A stretch of 43,179 bases of DNA from Actinobacillus sp. (GCA_020026055.1 JAHHRA010000016.1:1-43179); one strand, 5' to 3'; positions 8,547-17,589 are shown, counted from the stretch's first letter. Numbers and translations are program-made. Notes: generated from the sequence alone by a model not told the origin.

Positions 8547-9428
8547 ATGTCAGCAATGAATTCTTTTCAATCTTATTGGCAACGTGTAAAAGTGGCGTTT
8601 CAATACGTGATGCCACAGCTTTATATGACACGTATTGCTGGTTATTTTGCTCAAAAAGAATGGGGTATTTTTACTCATTTAGTGATTAAACTCTTTGCCA
8701 AAAAATATAAAATCGATATGCAAGAAGCTGCTCAGCCGAAATTTGATGATTACGCAAGCTTTAATGCATTTTTCACGCGCGAGTTAAAAGAAAATGCGCG
8801 CCCAATTGTAGAAGGTGATGAGAAACTCTGTTTTCCAGCTGATGGGCGGATTAGTGAATGTGGAAATATTGAGCAAAATTTACTTATTCAAGCTAAAGGG
8901 CATTATTTTACTTTAGAAGATTTGTTAGCAGGTAATGAAACATTAGCTAAAACTTTTGAGAATGGTGTTTTTGTTACAACTTACCTTTCGCCACGTGATT
9001 ATCACCGTGTTCATATGCCCTGTGATGCAACTTTGCGACAAATGACTTATGTTCCTGGGGCGTTATTCTCAGTTAATCCATTTTTAGCAGAACAAGTCCC
9101 TAATCTTTTCGCACGTAACGAGCGCTTAATTTGTGTCTTTGATACTAAATTTGGTACTATGGTACAGATTTTAGTCGGTGCAACTATTACTGCAAGTATA
9201 AAAACAGTGTGGGCAGGCGTGATTAATTCACCTCGTCATCAATCTGTTTTTAATTGGTTTTATGATAGTGAACAAAATGTAAGCCTTAAAAAAGGACAAG
9301 AAATGGGAGCCTTCCAACTGGGTTCAACAGTGATCAATCTTTTTGTCCAAGACAGCGTAATATTAGCACCAAGTTTAAGTGTGACTCAGCCTGTGAAAAT
9401 GGGCGAATTACTTGGTAGTCTAAAATAG
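8547..9428 (+). CDS. psd: Phosphatidylserine decarboxylase proenzyme
   Basis: This 293-aa protein converts phosphatidylserine to phosphatidylethanolamine at the inner membrane. The LGST self-cleavage motif is at residues 258-261, so Ser260 would become the pyruvoyl group and the protein would split into a long beta and a short alpha chain. The catalytic triad is visible as Asp99 (PADGR), His153 (DYHRVHMP) and Ser260, and FFTREL is at 75-80. The start ATG follows AAAGGAGAATTTTACAA. The gene begins 24 nt after ffh and is probably cotranscribed with it. The length is slightly below the E. coli enzyme (322 aa) because the C-terminus is short. Confidence 0.96.
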   Translation: MSAMNSFQSYWQRVKVAFQYVMPQLYMTRIAGYFAQKEWGIFTHLVIKLFAKKYKIDMQEAAQPKFDDYASFNAFFTRELKENARPIVEGDEKLCFPADGRISECGNIEQNLLIQAKGHYFTLEDLLAGNETLAKTFENGVFVTTYLSPRDYHRVHMPCDATLRQMTYVPGALFSVNPFLAEQVPNLFARNERLICVFDTKFGTMVQILVGATITASIKTVWAGVINSPRHQSVFNWFYDSEQNVSLKKGQEMGAFQLGSTVINLFVQDSVILAPSLSVTQPVKMGELLGSLK

Positions 9429-9470
9429 ACGTTTTATTTATCACATTTGTCTACAACATAAGGATATCGT

Positions 9471-10103
9471 ATGACAGAGAACTTCTTCCAACATATTGAT
9501 TTAAGTACTGTTTCTGCGAAAGGCAGTTATGGTATTGGCTTACAAATTGGTCAACAACTACGCGAAAGCAAATTAGACATCACGCCTGCTGCCGTTGGGA
9601 AAGGTATTTATGATGTATTAACTCAACAAGTACCTGCACTTGAATTGATGGATGTCCAAAAAGCTTTGTCTATTCTTCAAAAACAAGCATCTGAGCAACT
9701 AAAAACAGAAGCTATTGCGATTCAAAAAGAAGGTGAAAAATTCTTAGCAGAAAACGCGAAAAAAGTAGGTGTTATTGTTACAGAAAGTGGCTTACAATAT
9801 GAAGTTTTAAAAGCAGGTGACGGTAAAGTGCCAACAAAAGATGATCAAGTTCGTGTGCACTATACAGGTAAATTACCTAATGGTCATGTATTTGATAGTT
9901 CAATACAACGTGGTCAGGCAGCTGAGTTCCCAGTAAATGGTGTTATTCAGGGTTGGAGCGAGGCTTTGACGATGATGCCTGTTGGTTCTAAATGGAAATT
10001 AGTGATTCCTGCTGAATTAGCTTATGGTGAACGTGGTGCGGGAGCCGCTATTCCACCAAATAGTCCGCTAGAATTTGAAGTTGAATTGTTAGATATTCTT
10101 TAG
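9471..10103 (+). CDS. fklB: FKBP-type peptidyl-prolyl cis-trans isomerase (FklB-like)
   Basis: The 210-aa product has an N-terminal helical dimerisation domain (~1-95; YGIGLQIGQQL near residues 17-27) and a C-terminal FKBP domain (~105-210). The FKBP landmarks are VRVHYTGKLPNGHVFDSS, GVIQGW, PVGSKWKLVIPAELAYGERG and IPPNSPLEFEVELLDI. No signal peptide is seen, so this is the cytoplasmic FklB (FKBP22) type rather than periplasmic FkpA. It is expected to catalyse prolyl isomerisation and assist folding. AAGGATATCGT precedes the ATG. It is the last gene of the plus-strand ffh-psd-fklB run and ends at a strong hairpin. Confidence 0.92.
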   Translation: MTENFFQHIDLSTVSAKGSYGIGLQIGQQLRESKLDITPAAVGKGIYDVLTQQVPALELMDVQKALSILQKQASEQLKTEAIAIQKEGEKFLAENAKKVGVIVTESGLQYEVLKAGDGKVPTKDDQVRVHYTGKLPNGHVFDSSIQRGQAAEFPVNGVIQGWSEALTMMPVGSKWKLVIPAELAYGERGAGAAIPPNSPLEFEVELLDIL

Positions 10104-10123
10104 TTTATTCTTCTTATTGAAGG

Positions 10124-10158
10124 AGCCCTGTTTAATTGATTAAGCAGGGCTTTTAATT
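10124..10158 (+). terminator. Rho-independent terminator after fklB
   Basis: AGCCCTG and CAGGGCT pair across a T/A-rich inner stem (TTTAAT with ATTAAG), followed by TTTTAATTTT. It lies between the converging ends of fklB and polA. The T-run is clear only on the plus strand. Confidence 0.85.
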
Positions 10159-10168
10159 TTGTTAGGTG

Positions 10169-12991
10169 TTAGTGAGCTTCGTCCCAATTATCGCCGATGC
10201 CAATATCCACGATCAACGGAACGTCTAACACGGCAGCATTTTCCATTAATGTTTTAATTTTTTGTGACCAAAAATCAACTTTGTCTTTTCGTACTTCAAA
10301 CACTAATTCATCGTGCACTTGCATTATCATTCGGATGTCATCAGTGTCTTGAATGGCATCAGCAATCGCAATCATCGCCCGTTTAATAATATCCGCTGCC
10401 GTACCTTGCATTGGAGCATTAATGGCAAGACGTTCTGCTGCTTTACGTGCTATCACATTGCCAGTCGCTAAGGCGGGTAAGTGTAGGCGACGATGGAAGA
10501 GTGTTTCTACGTAGCCTTTTTCTTTGCCACTTTCAGGAATCTGATGCATAAAATCTTGTACACGAGGATAGCGTTTGAAATAACGTTGGATATAGCTCTG
10601 TGCTTCATTGCGTCCAATTCCGAGTTGTCTTGCTAGTCCGAATGCACTCATACCATAAATTAAACCAAAATTAATTGCTTTTGCATTGCGACGTTGAGTT
10701 ATCGTAACTTGTTCTAATGGTAACCCAAAAATTTCAGCCGCAGTGGCACGATGAATATCTTGCCCTGTATTAAAGGCATTGATTAGATTTTCGTCTTTTG
10801 AAAGATGTGCCATAATTCGCAGTTCGATTTGTGAGTAATCAGCCGCCATAATTTTAAAGCCTTTTGGTGCGATGAAAGCTTGGCGGATACGACGCCCTTC
10901 TTCATTTCTGACAGGAATATTTTGTAAATTAGGATCACTTGAAGAAAGACGTCCTGTGCTTGTAACGGCTTGGTGATAGGAAGTATGAATACGACCATTT
11001 TTATCGACTAGTTGCGGAAGTTTGTCGATGTAAGTCGATTTTAATTTGCTTAACATCCGATGTTTGACGATGATTTGTGGTAATTTGTGTTCAAGTGCAA
11101 GTTCTTCTAGTACATCTTCGTTAGTTGAAGGTGCACCTTTTGGCGTTTTTTTTAGTATAGGTAACTGGAGTTTTTCAAAGAGAATTTCTTGTAACTGCTT
11201 AGTTGAGTTTAAATTAAAATGCGTACCTGCTAGCACGAAAGCTTGTTGTTCAAGTTGTTGTAAATTCGCTTCGAGCTCCTTTGATTGTATAAAGAGTGCT
11301 TCATTGTCGATCAAAACGCCTGTACTTTCCATTTTCTGTAAGATTGGCAGCAAAGGCATTTCTAATGTTGTATATAACGCTTCAATTTTCGGATTTTTTT
11401 TCTGTTTTTCAGTTAGGAGAAGATGTAAACGCATTGTAATATCGGCATCTTCGGCTGCGTATTCTGTCGCAAGCTCAATAGGAATTTGATTAAACGTTCG
11501 CTGTTTTTTGCCCTTCCCTGCAATTTCTTCAAAAGTAATAGTTTGATAATTAAGGTATTCTTTAGCTAAATCATCAAGATTATGTTTGCCTGTGCTATCT
11601 AATGCATATGCTTCTAACATCGTATCAAATGCAATGCCTTGCAGTTGAATGCCAGCACGCTCAAAAATATGGGCATCATATTTGAGATTTTGTCCGACTT
11701 TCCTAAGTTTAGGATTTTCTAAAATTGGTTTTAGTTGTTGCATCACGCTTTGAAAATCGAGCTGTTTGGGGGCGTCTAAATAGTCGTGATGTAAGGGGAG
11801 ATAAGCCGCTTTACCATTTTCTAACCCAAACGATATCCCTACTAGATTAGCGTGCATATAATCAAGGGCATCAGTTTCAGTATCAATTGCAAAGAAATTC
11901 GCTTGCTGTAATTTTTGGCACCATTCATCAAGTTGAGTTTGGGTTAAAATGCATTCATATTGGCTACGATCAATGTGGATATGAATGCTCTCTTTTGGAA
12001 TATCGCTAATGAGCGGTTTTTGTGTGACTGCTTTGTGTATAGCAGTACTAGTTTTAGGTTTAATGATTGTATTATCTTCATTCTCTTTATCTTTGCTCAT
12101 AAAAGAAATGCCAGCTTCGGCTTCTTTTAACCAGCGACGAAAACCATAATATGCAAAATATTTAGTTAATGCATTAAAATTGGCAGGCTTTAACTTGAGC
12201 TCATCAGAAGAGATATTTAAATCAACATCAGTTTTGATAGTCGCTAGTAAGTAAGACAGCTCAGCATTTTCTTTTTCAGCTGTTAATTTCGCTTCTAATG
12301 TCCGAGCTCCACGAATGTTCAACGTTGCTGTTTTGGATAAATTAGCGTAGATTTCTTTTACACTTCCAATTCCTTGTAATAATGCAAGTGCTGTTTTTTC
12401 GCCGACACCTTTTACTCCTGGAATATTGTCTGAGCTGTCGCCCATTAATGCAAGAAAATCAATGATAAGATGTGGAGGAATGCCATATTTTTCTTTTACT
12501 CCTGTTTCATCTAATAAAGTATTATTCATTGTGTTGATCAACATAATGTTTTCATCAACAAGCTGTGCCATATCTTTATCGCCCGTACTGATAAGGACTT
12601 TTTGTCCTTGTTTAGAAGCTTGAGCAGCAAGTGTGCCAATCACATCATCTGCTTCTACACCATTAATAACTAAAAGTGGAATACCTAGTGCTTTGATTAT
12701 GTTGTGGAGTGGTTCAATTTGGCATTTTAAATCATCTGGCATTGGTGGACGATGCGACTTATATGCTTCAAAAAGTACATCACGAAAAGTTTTGCCTTTG
12801 GCATCAAATATTACGGCTAAGTGAGTTGGTGTAATTTGTGAAATTAAGCTTCTTAGCATATTGAGGACGCCATACATCGCTCCAGTTGGTTCGCCTTTGT
12901 CATTAGTAAGTGGTGGAAAAGCGTTGAAAGCACGGTATAAGTAAGAGGATCCATCAACTAAGACGAGGGGGTTGTGAGGAATTCGTGTCAT
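10169..12991 (-). CDS. polA: DNA polymerase I
   Basis: This 940-aa protein is full-length Pol I, used in Okazaki fragment processing and repair. The 5'-nuclease domain (~1-300) shows LVDGSSYLYRAFNA, GVEADDVIGTLA, STGDKDMAQLV and ALMGDSSDNIPGVKGVGEKTA. The proofreading domain retains FFAIDTETDALDY with its DxE pair near residue 370, so 3'-5' exonuclease activity is probably kept. The polymerase domain has ADYSQIELRIMAHLS (around residue 715), RRNAKAINFGLIYGMS (motif B) and QVHDELVFEV (motif C). The ATG at 12991 follows GATGAGAGATTAAATTT. It is divergent from tolB. A region around 300-345 linking the domains is longer and more polar than in E. coli, which accounts for the slightly greater length. 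Confidence 0.97.
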   Translation of the reverse strand: MTRIPHNPLVLVDGSSYLYRAFNAFPPLTNDKGEPTGAMYGVLNMLRSLISQITPTHLAVIFDAKGKTFRDVLFEAYKSHRPPMPDDLKCQIEPLHNIIKALGIPLLVINGVEADDVIGTLAAQASKQGQKVLISTGDKDMAQLVDENIMLINTMNNTLLDETGVKEKYGIPPHLIIDFLALMGDSSDNIPGVKGVGEKTALALLQGIGSVKEIYANLSKTATLNIRGARTLEAKLTAEKENAELSYLLATIKTDVDLNISSDELKLKPANFNALTKYFAYYGFRRWLKEAEAGISFMSKDKENEDNTIIKPKTSTAIHKAVTQKPLISDIPKESIHIHIDRSQYECILTQTQLDEWCQKLQQANFFAIDTETDALDYMHANLVGISFGLENGKAAYLPLHHDYLDAPKQLDFQSVMQQLKPILENPKLRKVGQNLKYDAHIFERAGIQLQGIAFDTMLEAYALDSTGKHNLDDLAKEYLNYQTITFEEIAGKGKKQRTFNQIPIELATEYAAEDADITMRLHLLLTEKQKKNPKIEALYTTLEMPLLPILQKMESTGVLIDNEALFIQSKELEANLQQLEQQAFVLAGTHFNLNSTKQLQEILFEKLQLPILKKTPKGAPSTNEDVLEELALEHKLPQIIVKHRMLSKLKSTYIDKLPQLVDKNGRIHTSYHQAVTSTGRLSSSDPNLQNIPVRNEEGRRIRQAFIAPKGFKIMAADYSQIELRIMAHLSKDENLINAFNTGQDIHRATAAEIFGLPLEQVTITQRRNAKAINFGLIYGMSAFGLARQLGIGRNEAQSYIQRYFKRYPRVQDFMHQIPESGKEKGYVETLFHRRLHLPALATGNVIARKAAERLAINAPMQGTAADIIKRAMIAIADAIQDTDDIRMIMQVHDELVFEVRKDKVDFWSQKIKTLMENAAVLDVPLIVDIGIGDNWDEAH

Positions 12992-13089
12992 AAATTTAAT
13001 CTCTCATCAGTTTTAATATGGAGGAATTATAGCGGAAAAGCGTTGACCTCCCAAATTGCTCAATTTACAAGATGTTTAAATATGACAAA

Positions 13090-13117
13090 TAACGCCTTCA
13101 AAAACGTAAAAATTTTC
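13090..13117 (+). repeat. Uptake-signal-like 28-bp element, copy 2
   Basis: TAACGCC is followed by TTC, an A-rich tract, ACGT and AAAAATTTTC. It is intergenic, between polA and tolB, and has the same length and layout as copy 1. Confidence 0.6.
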
Positions 13118-13223
13118 TCAGCAAAAAACAAAGAGAGTGAGTCATACCAAGAGAATAGATTCTAACAAAACAGTGCTTATGTGTTTAGTGAATTAAAGTA
13201 AGATGTGAGGCAAAATGTAATAA

Positions 13224-13252
13224 TGTTTACTTCAATAAAAATAGGTTAGAAT
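13224..13252 (+). promoter_or_regulatory. Candidate tolB promoter
   Basis: TAGAAT at 13247-13252 is a good -10 hexamer, 38 bp before the tolB ATG. Only a weak -35 (TGTTTA at 13224-13229, 17-bp spacer) is visible. The rest of the ~300-bp polA-tolB gap shows only the 28-bp element at 13090. Confidence 0.35.
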
Positions 13253-13290
13253 AGCAAAGCAAAATTTAAATTGTAAAAAGGAGAGCGTGA

Positions 13291-14586
13291 ATGAAACCAA
13301 TAAAACAGATCATTGCAATATTATTCTTAAGCACGCTGTTTTTATTGCTAACGGCGAAAGCAGAAAATGAAGTTAGAATTGTTATTGATGGTGGTTCTGT
13401 CTTTGCTAGACCTATTGCTATCGTGCCTTTTCATTGGAATGGACAGGGAAATAAACCTATTGATATTTCAAGTATAGTAGTTGCTGATTTAACAAATAGT
13501 GGAATGTTTCAAGCTGTTCCTCCACAAAATATGCCACAAGAGCCTATTTCTGCAACACAAGTAAATTCAGCACAATGGGCAAAATTAGGTATTGGTAATG
13601 TTGTTGTTGGGCAAATTACTCCGAGTGGAAATAATTATGTTGTTGCTTTTCAGCTTATTGATACATTAGGTATTTCTGGTAGTGCTGGTCGAGTGTTATT
13701 ACAAAAACAATATTCAATTCCAAGTTCAAAAGTGCGAATTGGTGCACATACTATTAGTGATGATATTTTCAAACAAATAACAGGTCTAAGAGGAGCGTTT
13801 AGAACAAAAATTGCTTATGTAATTCAAGAAAATAGCGGAGATCGCCCTTATCAATTACGCATAGCAGATTATGATGGACATAATCAGCATGTTATTTTCC
13901 GTAGTGCAGAACCAATCATGTCGCCAGCATGGTCTGCCGACAATCGAAAAATTGCTTATAGTGCTTTTGAAAATCAACAATCAAAATTGATTTTACAAGA
14001 TTTAGCCAGCGGACAGCGTGATGTGATTGCACAAGGTTCAGGACATTATGGTGCGCCGTCTTTTTCTCCTGATGGTACTGTTCTTGCCTTTTCATCTTCA
14101 AAGGAAGGGAAATTAAATATTTATCTGTATAATTTGAAAACACATCAAATTACTCAGCTCACGCAAAATGTTGGGAATAATACTGAACCATCTTGGAGTG
14201 CAGATAGTCAACATATTATCTTTACTTCAGATAGGACTGGTAATCCGCAAATTTATATGATGAATCGTGATAGTAGTAATGTACAACAACTTACAAATCA
14301 GGGGTTAAATTATAGTGGGCGACTAACATCTGATAGTAAAGATCTTATTCTGATTTCAAATGATCATTTAATGAAAAAAAATTTAGAAACAGGCAAAAAG
14401 CAATTCCTTACAACAACTTTTCTAGATGAAACACCAAGTTTATCGCCAAATAATTTAATGATTATTTATAGCTCTACTCAAGGTTTAGGAAAAGTGTTAC
14501 AATTAGCATCGGTAGATGGTCATTTTAAAGCTCGTTTACCAAGTGGTGATGGACAAGTGAAATTTCCATCGTGGTCACAGTATTGA
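13291..14586 (+). CDS. tolB: Tol-Pal system beta-propeller protein TolB
   Basis: This 431-aa periplasmic protein couples the inner-membrane TolQRA motor to Pal at the outer membrane during constriction. It has a signal peptide (basic MKPIKQ, hydrophobic core, cleavage after LTAKA near residue 24), an N-terminal TolB domain (~25-165) and a six-bladed propeller (~170-430). The propeller repeats include SPAWSADNRKIAYSAF, APSFSPDGTVLAFSSS, EPSWSADSQHIIFTSD, TPSLSPNNLMIIYSS and FPSWSQ. AAAGGAGAGCGTGA precedes the ATG. It is followed 21 nt later by pal. The tolQRA genes normally just upstream are not here, and cpoB (ybgF) is not downstream. Confidence 0.96.
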   Translation: MKPIKQIIAILFLSTLFLLLTAKAENEVRIVIDGGSVFARPIAIVPFHWNGQGNKPIDISSIVVADLTNSGMFQAVPPQNMPQEPISATQVNSAQWAKLGIGNVVVGQITPSGNNYVVAFQLIDTLGISGSAGRVLLQKQYSIPSSKVRIGAHTISDDIFKQITGLRGAFRTKIAYVIQENSGDRPYQLRIADYDGHNQHVIFRSAEPIMSPAWSADNRKIAYSAFENQQSKLILQDLASGQRDVIAQGSGHYGAPSFSPDGTVLAFSSSKEGKLNIYLYNLKTHQITQLTQNVGNNTEPSWSADSQHIIFTSDRTGNPQIYMMNRDSSNVQQLTNQGLNYSGRLTSDSKDLILISNDHLMKKNLETGKKQFLTTTFLDETPSLSPNNLMIIYSSTQGLGKVLQLASVDGHFKARLPSGDGQVKFPSWSQY

Positions 14587-14607
14587 AACTATCCTTAGGA
14601 GTTCGTG

Positions 14608-15060
14608 ATGAAAAAAATCGCAAAAGTATTTACATTAGCTACTTCTATTGCAATATTAGCTGCATGTAGCTCAACAACTGGAACAGCACCAACAACATTT
14701 GGTGGTTTTACTGTTGAACAATTGAAACAAGATCAAAGTGCAAATACTGTTTACTTTGCATTCGATCGTTATGATATTGAGCCTGAATATATGCCTCGTT
14801 TGGATGCTCAAGCAGCATATTTAATGTCTAATACTGCTGAAGCTGTGCAAGTGCAAGGTTATACTGATGAACGTGGTACACCAGAATACAATATTGCATT
14901 AGGTCAACGACGTGCTGAAGCTGTAAAAGCTTATTTGCTTGGTAAAGGTGTAAATCAAGCTCAACTTTCTACTATCTCTTACGGTGAAGAAAAACCAGCC
15001 GTATTAGGTCATACTGCAGCAGATTATGCAAAAAATCGTCGTGCGATCTTAGCTTACTAA
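14608..15060 (+). CDS. pal: Peptidoglycan-associated lipoprotein Pal (P6-like)
   Basis: This 150-aa lipoprotein has a signal peptide ending in the lipobox LAAC (lipidated Cys20). An OmpA-like peptidoglycan-binding domain follows: NTVYFAFDRYDIEPEY, GYTDERGTPEYNIALGQRRAEAVK and a terminal KNRRAILAY. It tethers the outer membrane to the wall and partners TolB. The sequence is very like Haemophilus P6, including SYGEEKPAVLGH. I chose ATG 14608, which has AGGA 7 nt upstream, over an in-frame GTG at 14605, which would sit too close to it. It is probably cotranscribed with tolB and ends at the hairpin at 15108. Confidence 0.96.
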   Translation: MKKIAKVFTLATSIAILAACSSTTGTAPTTFGGFTVEQLKQDQSANTVYFAFDRYDIEPEYMPRLDAQAAYLMSNTAEAVQVQGYTDERGTPEYNIALGQRRAEAVKAYLLGKGVNQAQLSTISYGEEKPAVLGHTAADYAKNRRAILAY

Positions 15061-15107
15061 TCAGTGAAAATTAAGATCTAAAAAAATAAAAAGCGAAATA
15101 TCGCTAT

Positions 15108-15145
15108 ACACCCCAAAAGTTAGACATAACTTTTGGGTGTTTTTT
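15108..15145 (+). terminator. Rho-independent terminator after pal
   Basis: The arms ACACCCCAAAAGTTA and TAACTTTTGGGTGT pair with one bulged C around a GACA loop, followed by a run of six Ts. A smaller hairpin (AGCGA/TCGCT) lies just upstream at 15092-15105. The CCCCAAAAGTTAGAC arm resembles an IS3-family insertion sequence end (compare CCCCCAAAAAGTTGGAC at 43002). Confidence 0.85.
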
Positions 15146-15221
15146 AGGAGTAAAATTAACTCGTTGAATGTATTAAAAGCAATGAAAAAATATTGCTCAT
15201 TATCATATACAAAGAACTAAA

Positions 15222-15261
15222 TAAAAAGGACTGAATTTTCTGAATATAGAAATCAGTCCTT
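15222..15261 (-). terminator. Rho-independent terminator at the end of the dcw cluster (after lpxC)
   Basis: On the minus strand AAGGACTGA pairs with TCAGTCCTT, extended by A/T pairs, and is followed by TTTTTATT. It lies about 75 bp after the lpxC stop. The plus-strand reading also has a T-rich tail, so it may work both ways. Nothing else is seen between it and pal. Confidence 0.8.
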
Positions 15262-15334
15262 GTTTTTTGCTCTAATAAGGCATCTAAATTTTAGCGTATA
15301 AATTGTGTGATTTTTTTAAGATGTTAATGTAGTA

Positions 15335-16252
15335 TCACGCTAACGTTTGTTCTGGAATTAAATAACCCTGTGGTGCTTCAACTTTATCTTCGAAAGTAAC
15401 AAATTCCCAAGCTTTTTGATTTGCTAATAATTTACGCAGTAATCTATTATTTAAACCATGTCCCGATTTATATGCTTTGAATGAACCAATAATGTTAAAT
15501 CCTGCCATATATAAGTCGCCAATCGCATCTAGCATTTTATGACGTACTAGCTCATCTTTAAAACGTAGACCTTCTTCATTAAGAATACGATAATTATCGA
15601 GCACAATTGCATTATCCAAACTACCTCCTAAAGCTAAACTTTGAGATTGGAGGTATTCAATATCTTTCATGAAACCAAAAGTTCTAGCTCGGCTAATTTG
15701 TTGAATGAAAGTTTCCGTTGTGAACTCAGTGGAATAATGACATACGTCTTTACTAATTGCAGGATGTTGGAAATCGATCGTAAATTCCAAATGCAATCCG
15801 TTAAATGGCTCAAACTCTGCCCATTTATCGCCATCTTCAACTCGTACTTTTTCTTTTATGCGGATAAATTTTTTGGGTGCATTCTGCTCTTCAATACCAG
15901 CGTCTAACAACAGATAGATGAATGGATTAGCACTACCATCCATAATTGGAATTTCTGGGGCATCTACTTCAATAATAACATTATCAATTCCCAGTCCTGA
16001 TAGGGCAGCATTTAAATGTTCAACAGTAGAAATACGGACACCATTTCTATTAACTAATGCAGTGCAAAGCATAGTGTCTTGCACTGCTTCAGCGTTTGCT
16101 ACGAAAGTGACAGGTGGATTGAGATCTGTTCGGCAATAAATCACTCCCGTATTGGGCATCGCAGGACGGAGCGTCAGGGTTACTTTATTACCACTGTGTA
16201 ATCCTACACCTGTGACTTTAATACTTTGTTTTAAAGTACGTTGTTTGATCAT
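15335..16252 (-). CDS. lpxC: UDP-3-O-acyl-N-acetylglucosamine deacetylase LpxC
   Basis: This 305-aa zinc amidohydrolase catalyses the committed step of lipid A synthesis. The zinc ligands are in place: His79 (STVEHLNAAL), His238 and Asp242 (VRHKMLDAIGDL). The general acid His265 lies in KSGHGLNN. Length and numbering match the E. coli enzyme. It starts at an ATG 19 nt after the ftsZ stop and is the last gene of the dcw run, ending at a terminator. The secM-secA genes that follow lpxC in enteric bacteria are absent. Confidence 0.97.
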   Translation of the reverse strand: MIKQRTLKQSIKVTGVGLHSGNKVTLTLRPAMPNTGVIYCRTDLNPPVTFVANAEAVQDTMLCTALVNRNGVRISTVEHLNAALSGLGIDNVIIEVDAPEIPIMDGSANPFIYLLLDAGIEEQNAPKKFIRIKEKVRVEDGDKWAEFEPFNGLHLEFTIDFQHPAISKDVCHYSTEFTTETFIQQISRARTFGFMKDIEYLQSQSLALGGSLDNAIVLDNYRILNEEGLRFKDELVRHKMLDAIGDLYMAGFNIIGSFKAYKSGHGLNNRLLRKLLANQKAWEFVTFEDKVEAPQGYLIPEQTLA

Positions 16253-16271
16253 TGTATTATATTCTTCTCAA

Positions 16272-17543
16272 TTATTTATTAGTAAAATGATTCACATTGA
16301 ATTGACTCAAATCACGCTTACGTTCATAAGTTGGCGTATCAAGTGTATCTTTTGGTTCTTTGGAAGCATCTTCCGTTGTAGTTTCAGTTGTTTCTGTTAA
16401 TGATTTTGCATTGTGATGGTTAATTTCATTTAAGCTTGTATTGCGAATACGAATATTTGGCTCTTCACGTTCACCGATACCTGTAGCTACTAGTGTAACT
16501 CGAATCTCATCCTCTAATTCAGGTAGCAAAGCAGTACCTACTTTAATGATTGCATCTTCAGAAGCAAATGCGTGCACAACACTTGCAACAGTATCTAATT
16601 CACCAAGAGTAAGGTTAGGACCAGCAGTTACATTGATTAAAATACCTTTAGCACCTTGTAAATCAACGTCTTCAAGAAGTGGACTTGCAATGGCTTCTTG
16701 AACTGCTTTTTCAGCACGATCTTCTGATGCTTTACCTTTTGCAAATCCTGTCCCCATCATTGCACGTCCCATTTCTGACATTACAGTTTTTACGTCTTCA
16801 AAGTCAACGTTAATAATACCTGGTGAGGTGATCATATCAGAAATACCAGTGACAGAATTATGTAGAACTTCGTTCACAGCTTTAAATGCATTAGGAATAG
16901 TAATATTTTTTCCTAATACTTTAATTAGTTTTTCATTAGGAATAATGATTAAAGAATCAACATATTGAGATAGTTCTTTAATTCCTAATTCTGCAAAATA
17001 CATTTTTTTGCGACCTTCATAAGAGAAAGGTTTTGTGACTACTGCAACAGTTAAAATTCCAAGTTCTTTTGCAATTTGTGCGATAACAGGTGTTGCTCCA
17101 GTACCAGTACCTCCTCCCATACCAGCAGCCAAAAATACCATATCTGCCCCTTCTAGCAATTGACGCAAAGCTTCGCGATCTTCTTCAGCAGCTTTACGAC
17201 CAACATTTGGGTTAGAACCGGCTCCAAGTCCACGTGTTAGTGCACCACCAATTTGAATTGTTTGAGGTACTTTACTTGTACGCAAAGCTTGAGCATCAGT
17301 ATTAACTGCATAATATTCTATTTTGCCGAATTCATCATCAAAATTTGGATAAAGAAACCCTTCATTGATAGTTGAATGTGCTTGAGTTTCAGCGTATTCG
17401 GCGTCCCTTGAAAATTGAGGGTTTAATTTATTTTCTTGTTCTATCATATGGTTGACTGCATTACAGCCACCGCCACCGACACCGATTACTTTAATAAGTG
17501 AGCCAGAATCTTCATATTCATAGTCAACTGGTTCGATAGTCAT
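16272..17543 (-). CDS. ftsZ: Cell division protein FtsZ (with an expanded N-terminal loop)
   Basis: This 423-aa tubulin-like GTPase forms the Z ring. GTP-binding elements are intact: GGGGCNAV (23-30), YAVNTDAQALR (78-88) and the tubulin signature GGGTGTG (143-149), followed by the catalytic T7 region with GIINVDFEDVKTVM. Between NAV and YYAV there are about 46 residues instead of about 12 in E. coli, an insertion of roughly 34 residues rich in acidic and aromatic positions. The canonical C-terminal peptide (DIPAFLRK type) is absent; the tail ends RDLSQFNVNHFTNK. CGGAGATTAACT precedes the ATG. A ftsZ-proximal promoter candidate lies in the 90-bp gap after ftsA. Confidence 0.97.
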   Translation of the reverse strand: MTIEPVDYEYEDSGSLIKVIGVGGGGCNAVNHMIEQENKLNPQFSRDAEYAETQAHSTINEGFLYPNFDDEFGKIEYYAVNTDAQALRTSKVPQTIQIGGALTRGLGAGSNPNVGRKAAEEDREALRQLLEGADMVFLAAGMGGGTGTGATPVIAQIAKELGILTVAVVTKPFSYEGRKKMYFAELGIKELSQYVDSLIIIPNEKLIKVLGKNITIPNAFKAVNEVLHNSVTGISDMITSPGIINVDFEDVKTVMSEMGRAMMGTGFAKGKASEDRAEKAVQEAIASPLLEDVDLQGAKGILINVTAGPNLTLGELDTVASVVHAFASEDAIIKVGTALLPELEDEIRVTLVATGIGEREEPNIRIRNTSLNEINHHNAKSLTETTETTTEDASKEPKDTLDTPTYERKRDLSQFNVNHFTNK

Positions 17544-17589
17544 AGTTAATCTCCGTAATATGATATGCTACTTCCAAACAGGTAACATT

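Noticed and set aside
4174..9222. GGCGTGA at 4174 (rne) and 9216 (psd), and similar cores at 9577 and 28896
   Set aside because: These match the 7-bp core but lack the two A/T tracts, so I did not count them as motif copies.
11046..11489. 147-codon open frame on the plus strand
   Set aside because: It lies antisense within polA, is Ser/Cys-rich, and looks like a reverse-frame artefact of a well-conserved gene.
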